Position numbers and translations under genes: made by a program. Under the pieces are notes generated by a model, which saw nothing but the letters and a program-made list of their open reading frames with translations, searched no databases and was not told the DNA's origin. A stretch of DNA of 7,775 bases from Actinomycetes bacterium (GTDB lineage Bacteria > Actinomycetota > CADDZG01 > JAHWKV01): contig JAJCYF010000005.1 of NCBI GenBank assembly GCA_029263035.1, positions 1-7,775 on the forward strand, read 5' to 3'. This document shows, piece after piece, positions 5,326 through 7,775 of this stretch (position 1 is its first letter; every line of letters starts with the position of its first letter).

Positions 5326-6519
5326 ATGAAACTTCGATATCTGACCTCAATCGGCCTCATTTTCGCCTTGATGGCAATTGCCGCCCTGCCGGTGACGGCG
5401 ACCGCAGGCCTGCCGGCGGGCCGGGTCCAGCTTTGGTCGAACGAGAACTCGGCCAACACTCACCGGCCGACTCTCGCCGAAGCCGTGGAGGATGCGGCTT
5501 TGTTCGACTTGATCACCCCGCTCAAGGGCAGCTACCGCAAATATCTCCCGGAGATGAAGGCGGCGAACCCGGACCTGGTTCTTCTCACCTACATGAACGG
5601 AACGCTTTCCCAAAGCAGTGAAGGCGATGTCTACCCCGATGACTGGTACCTCAAAGACGCCGCCGGCAACCGGGTGATCTCCGAGGGTTGGGGCAACTAC
5701 CTGATGGACCCAACCTCCGAAGGATGGATCAATAGCCGGATAGTCCAGGCCGGGGACTTCATGGAGTTCAGCGGCTACGACGGCGTGATTATGGATGTGA
5801 TGGGCACCGCCCCCATTGGGGAGAGCTACACCTCCGGCGTGCCGATCAACCCGGCCACCGGTCAGCCCTGGAACAAGGCCGAGTGGCTAAATGCCACATC
5901 CGCTCTGGCCGCCCGGGTGAAGACCGCGGTAGCGCCGAAGACCGTATTTGTGAATGGCCTGGGAAGCGGTCCCCGTTATTTCGACTCTGAGGCCCCATCG
6001 TCGCAGTTGCTTGACGGCGTCGACGGCGGCCACGCCGAAGCCTTCCTGCGTAACGCGAACCAGCCCATCGACCGCTATCCCAATACGAAAAACTGGTTGA
6101 ACGAGGTCGAAATGCTGGTCGACGGGGCTTCCCGGGGTAAGACCGTGCTTACGCTCACCAAGGTTTTTGCACCCGGTACCCAGACCGAAAAGGACGCCTG
6201 GCACCGGTACGCCCTGGCCTCATTTTTGATGGGTGCAGGCGAGAAGACCTACTTCACCTTTCAGTACGCCCGAGACGATGACCCGACGATGACGTCCCCG
6301 CTGTGGTCGACCAATGTCGGAGACCCTCTCGGTGACTACTTCGAACTGGCGGGCGGGGCCTATCAGCGCAACTTCGGCAACGGCATTTCTGTCGTCAACC
6401 CCGGGCTCAATGTGGTGACGGTTCCCCTTGACGGTGTTTACCGCTCCCTGGAGGGCAGCCTTGTCACCTCGGTCACCCTGGTGCCCAACCAGGGAGACGT
6501 CCTTGTCCGGGTCGAATAG
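5326..6519 (+). CDS. Secreted putative glycoside hydrolase (GHL15-like TIM barrel)
   Basis: This 397-residue protein is probably exported and probably acts on a polysaccharide. Residues 1-27 form a signal peptide: MKLRY, a hydrophobic core to about 21, and an A25-T26-A27 cleavage site before G28. The mature part looks like the family of hypothetical glycosyl hydrolases called GHL15: NPDLVLLTYMNG, then WYLKDAAGNRV, then NYLMDPTSEGW, then YDGVIMDVMG (151-160), followed by FVNGLGSGP (208-216) and HAEAF (236-240). Acidic residues at strand ends, D157, E238 and E260, are candidates for catalysis by analogy; none is proven. ATG 5326 is supported by AAGGAG at 5309-5314, the best Shine-Dalgarno of any gene here, with an 11-base spacer. 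It follows the sulfotransferases by 116 bases, and the lipoprotein starts 32 bases after it. The family assignment is from memory of the motif pattern; the substrate is unknown. Confidence 0.68.
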   Translation: MKLRYLTSIGLIFALMAIAALPVTATAGLPAGRVQLWSNENSANTHRPTLAEAVEDAALFDLITPLKGSYRKYLPEMKAANPDLVLLTYMNGTLSQSSEGDVYPDDWYLKDAAGNRVISEGWGNYLMDPTSEGWINSRIVQAGDFMEFSGYDGVIMDVMGTAPIGESYTSGVPINPATGQPWNKAEWLNATSALAARVKTAVAPKTVFVNGLGSGPRYFDSEAPSSQLLDGVDGGHAEAFLRNANQPIDRYPNTKNWLNEVEMLVDGASRGKTVLTLTKVFAPGTQTEKDAWHRYALASFLMGAGEKTYFTFQYARDDDPTMTSPLWSTNVGDPLGDYFELAGGAYQRNFGNGISVVNPGLNVVTVPLDGVYRSLEGSLVTSVTLVPNQGDVLVRVE

Positions 6520-6536
6520 CGGCTGGGTAGACCTGT

Positions 6537-6566
6537 GGTTAACTGACCCGAATGGGCCAGTTAACC
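6537..6566 (+). promoter_or_regulatory. Hairpin enclosing the lipoprotein start codon
   Basis: GGTTAACTGACCC (6537-6549) pairs with GGGCCAGTTAACC (6554-6566), 12 of 13 positions, with one A-C mismatch and the four-base loop GAAT. The A and T of the lipoprotein ATG (6552-6554) are in the loop and its G begins the 3' arm. Both arms contain GTTAAC, itself a palindrome, with centres 22 bp apart, about two turns of the helix. It could work as RNA (hiding the start), as a DNA operator, or as an end signal for the hydrolase gene, whose stop is 17 bases upstream. There is no T-run after it. Confidence 0.55.
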
Positions 6567-7718
6567 GCGAGGCACATCCGAGCCGGCCGAACCCTGGCAG
6601 CAGCATGGTTGATCGTGGCCGCGCTTGCCGCATGCGGCCCATCGGAACAGTCGCCGGATGTCCCGCCGTCGGGTACGGCCCCCGGTCCTCGGACACCCGA
6701 GGGCAACCTGAAGGAGATGGGGAAGGGGCTCTATCTAAAGGAGGTGCTGCCGCCCGCCGGAATGGAGTTCATCGACCACGTTGTAATTACGGGGGACTGG
6801 ACCGAGTTCGAGCCGCGGGACCAGGACTTCACCGGACCCGGGTGGACCCGCCTGGCGGCGATGTTGGACCACCCCGAGATGAAGGTGCGCCTTCGTATTC
6901 AGGCCGGCCGGGGAGCGCCTCCCTTCGTGAAGGGTTTGGGCGGTCCGCCGGTTTCCGGCGACGGCGTGGACTGCTCGGAGGAGGGTGGGGTGGCGATAGA
7001 AAGAAGTGACACCGGCGCCGGCGAAATCCCCCAGCCTGTCTCCCAGGGATGCGTCCCCTACTTCTGGACCGACCCGGTACTCGGTCAGTACGAACAATTG
7101 ATGAACGAGGTCTCCCGCCGTTACGAGTCCAACCCGCGCCTGCTGGACGTGGTCGATTCGGCATGCATGATCTTCTTCGCCGAGCCGTTCATCCGCGCCG
7201 GCCGCAGCGGGAGCACCAACGAACGGTTGTTCAACGCCGGCCTGAACGAACAGACCGACGAGGCCTGTCTCCGCCGCAGCGTTGAGATCCACGACCAGGC
7301 CTTCGCGACCACGAGGGTGAGTCTGGCGACGCACACCGCGTGGCAGATCGTCTCGGACCCCGATGAGGTGCGGAACGGGGTGACGGTCAGCTGGGAGAGG
7401 CAGAGGGAGCTATTGAACGATCTTCGCCGAATCTACGGTGCCAAGCTGGTGGTGCAGAACAACGGCCTGGGAGGCAACGAAGGGTGCCGGAGGGATGACG
7501 AGCCCGACGGGTCGCACTTTTGCTGGCTGGTCAACGCCGAGCCGCCGAAGGGGTTCCAGACCGAGGGAGACAACCGGCTAACCAGCCGGGGGTTCTCGGT
7601 TCTGGATGCGGTGGATCAGGCGGTCGGGATGGGAGCCTGTTTCGTTGAACACAACCAGTTCGGGGACGACCCCCGCAGGGCCGAGGTCTACGACCGGCGG
7701 CTCAAGGACAACTGCTGA
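6552..7718 (+). CDS. Lipoprotein with a TIM-barrel glycoside hydrolase look
   Basis: This 388-residue protein has a lipoprotein signal: basic n-region to R13, hydrophobic stretch 14-27 and lipobox LAAC with C28 as the lipidated residue, so it should be anchored outside the membrane. A Pro/Ser/Gly-rich linker (29-50) follows. The domain resembles clan-A hydrolases such as GH42 or GH5: DWTEFEPRDQDFT (82-94), then KVRLRIQAG (111-119), then MIFFAEPF with E211 as a possible acid/base, VVQNNGLGG (300-308), and CFVEHNQFG with E366 as a possible nucleophile. The usual NEP is AEP here. Eight cysteines follow C28 (141, 167, 205, 239, 312, 324, 363, 388), suiting disulfides outside the cell. ATG 6552 is the only ordinary start after an in-frame TAA at 6540 and lacks a Shine-Dalgarno. 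No named family is recognised with confidence; a non-catalytic sugar-binding role is possible. Confidence 0.72.
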   Translation: MGQLTARHIRAGRTLAAAWLIVAALAACGPSEQSPDVPPSGTAPGPRTPEGNLKEMGKGLYLKEVLPPAGMEFIDHVVITGDWTEFEPRDQDFTGPGWTRLAAMLDHPEMKVRLRIQAGRGAPPFVKGLGGPPVSGDGVDCSEEGGVAIERSDTGAGEIPQPVSQGCVPYFWTDPVLGQYEQLMNEVSRRYESNPRLLDVVDSACMIFFAEPFIRAGRSGSTNERLFNAGLNEQTDEACLRRSVEIHDQAFATTRVSLATHTAWQIVSDPDEVRNGVTVSWERQRELLNDLRRIYGAKLVVQNNGLGGNEGCRRDDEPDGSHFCWLVNAEPPKGFQTEGDNRLTSRGFSVLDAVDQAVGMGACFVEHNQFGDDPRRAEVYDRRLKDNC

Positions 7719-7727
7719 GGGGGTCTA

Positions 7728-7747
7728 AGCGGATATCCGTAGCGGAT
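7728..7747. repeat. Short palindrome and direct repeat after the lipoprotein gene
   Basis: CGGATATCCG (7730-7739) is a perfect 10-bp palindrome, and AGCGGAT occurs at 7729-7734 plus one base upstream in the form AAGCGGAT and again at 7741-7747. The final 57 bases of the window hold no gene I can support. The motif could be a regulatory site of the next gene or chance. Confidence 0.2.
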
Positions 7748-7775
7748 CAGGCTGTGGGCGGTTAGAGCCGTGACG

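Noticed and set aside
6735..7334. 199-residue minus-strand frame
   Set aside because: Antisense shadow of the lipoprotein gene, which has a proper lipobox and domain order on the other strand.

Overview
The window reads as a high-GC bacterial chromosome, most likely from the Actinomycetota. The 5S rRNA has the actinobacterial style of core, GC is high throughout the genes, and Shine-Dalgarno sequences are weak or absent before most starts. This placement is an inference from style; no marker here fixes a genus.

Layout. Bases 1-170 are the 3' end of a 23S rRNA gene. A 60-base spacer with a strong hairpin follows, then a complete 5S rRNA (about 230-348) and a perfect 14-bp terminator hairpin (356-389). 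No tRNA follows the 5S gene, so this is the end of an rRNA operon. After a 152-base gap comes a cell-surface glycan block: a Wzx/MOP-type flippase (+, 542-2053), meeting tail to tail, 4 bp apart, a GT4 glycosyltransferase (-, 2058-3296). A divergent 149-bp control region with a 13-bp palindrome leads into two co-directional sulfotransferases of different types (3446-4342 and 4352-5209). A hairpin-containing gap follows, then a secreted GHL15-like putative glycoside hydrolase (5326-6519) and a lipoprotein with a TIM-barrel hydrolase look (6552-7718).

How the genes may work together (inference). The glycosyltransferase would add a sugar to a lipid-linked precursor. The two sulfotransferases would put sulfate from PAPS on sugars or another acceptor in the cytoplasm. 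The flippase would move the lipid-linked product across the membrane. The exported hydrolase and the anchored lipoprotein would trim, release or recycle the finished polymer outside. This would make part of a sulfated surface polysaccharide locus. Polymerase, initiating transferase and PAPS supply genes are not in the window, so the pathway is only partly seen.

The more unusual signals are regulatory. The only usable start codon of the lipoprotein sits in the loop of a 13-position hairpin. The glycosyltransferase start overlaps the stop of a 7-codon leader ORF that has its own Shine-Dalgarno. An ATTGTC-C-GACAAT palindrome is nested in a larger dyad between the divergent genes.
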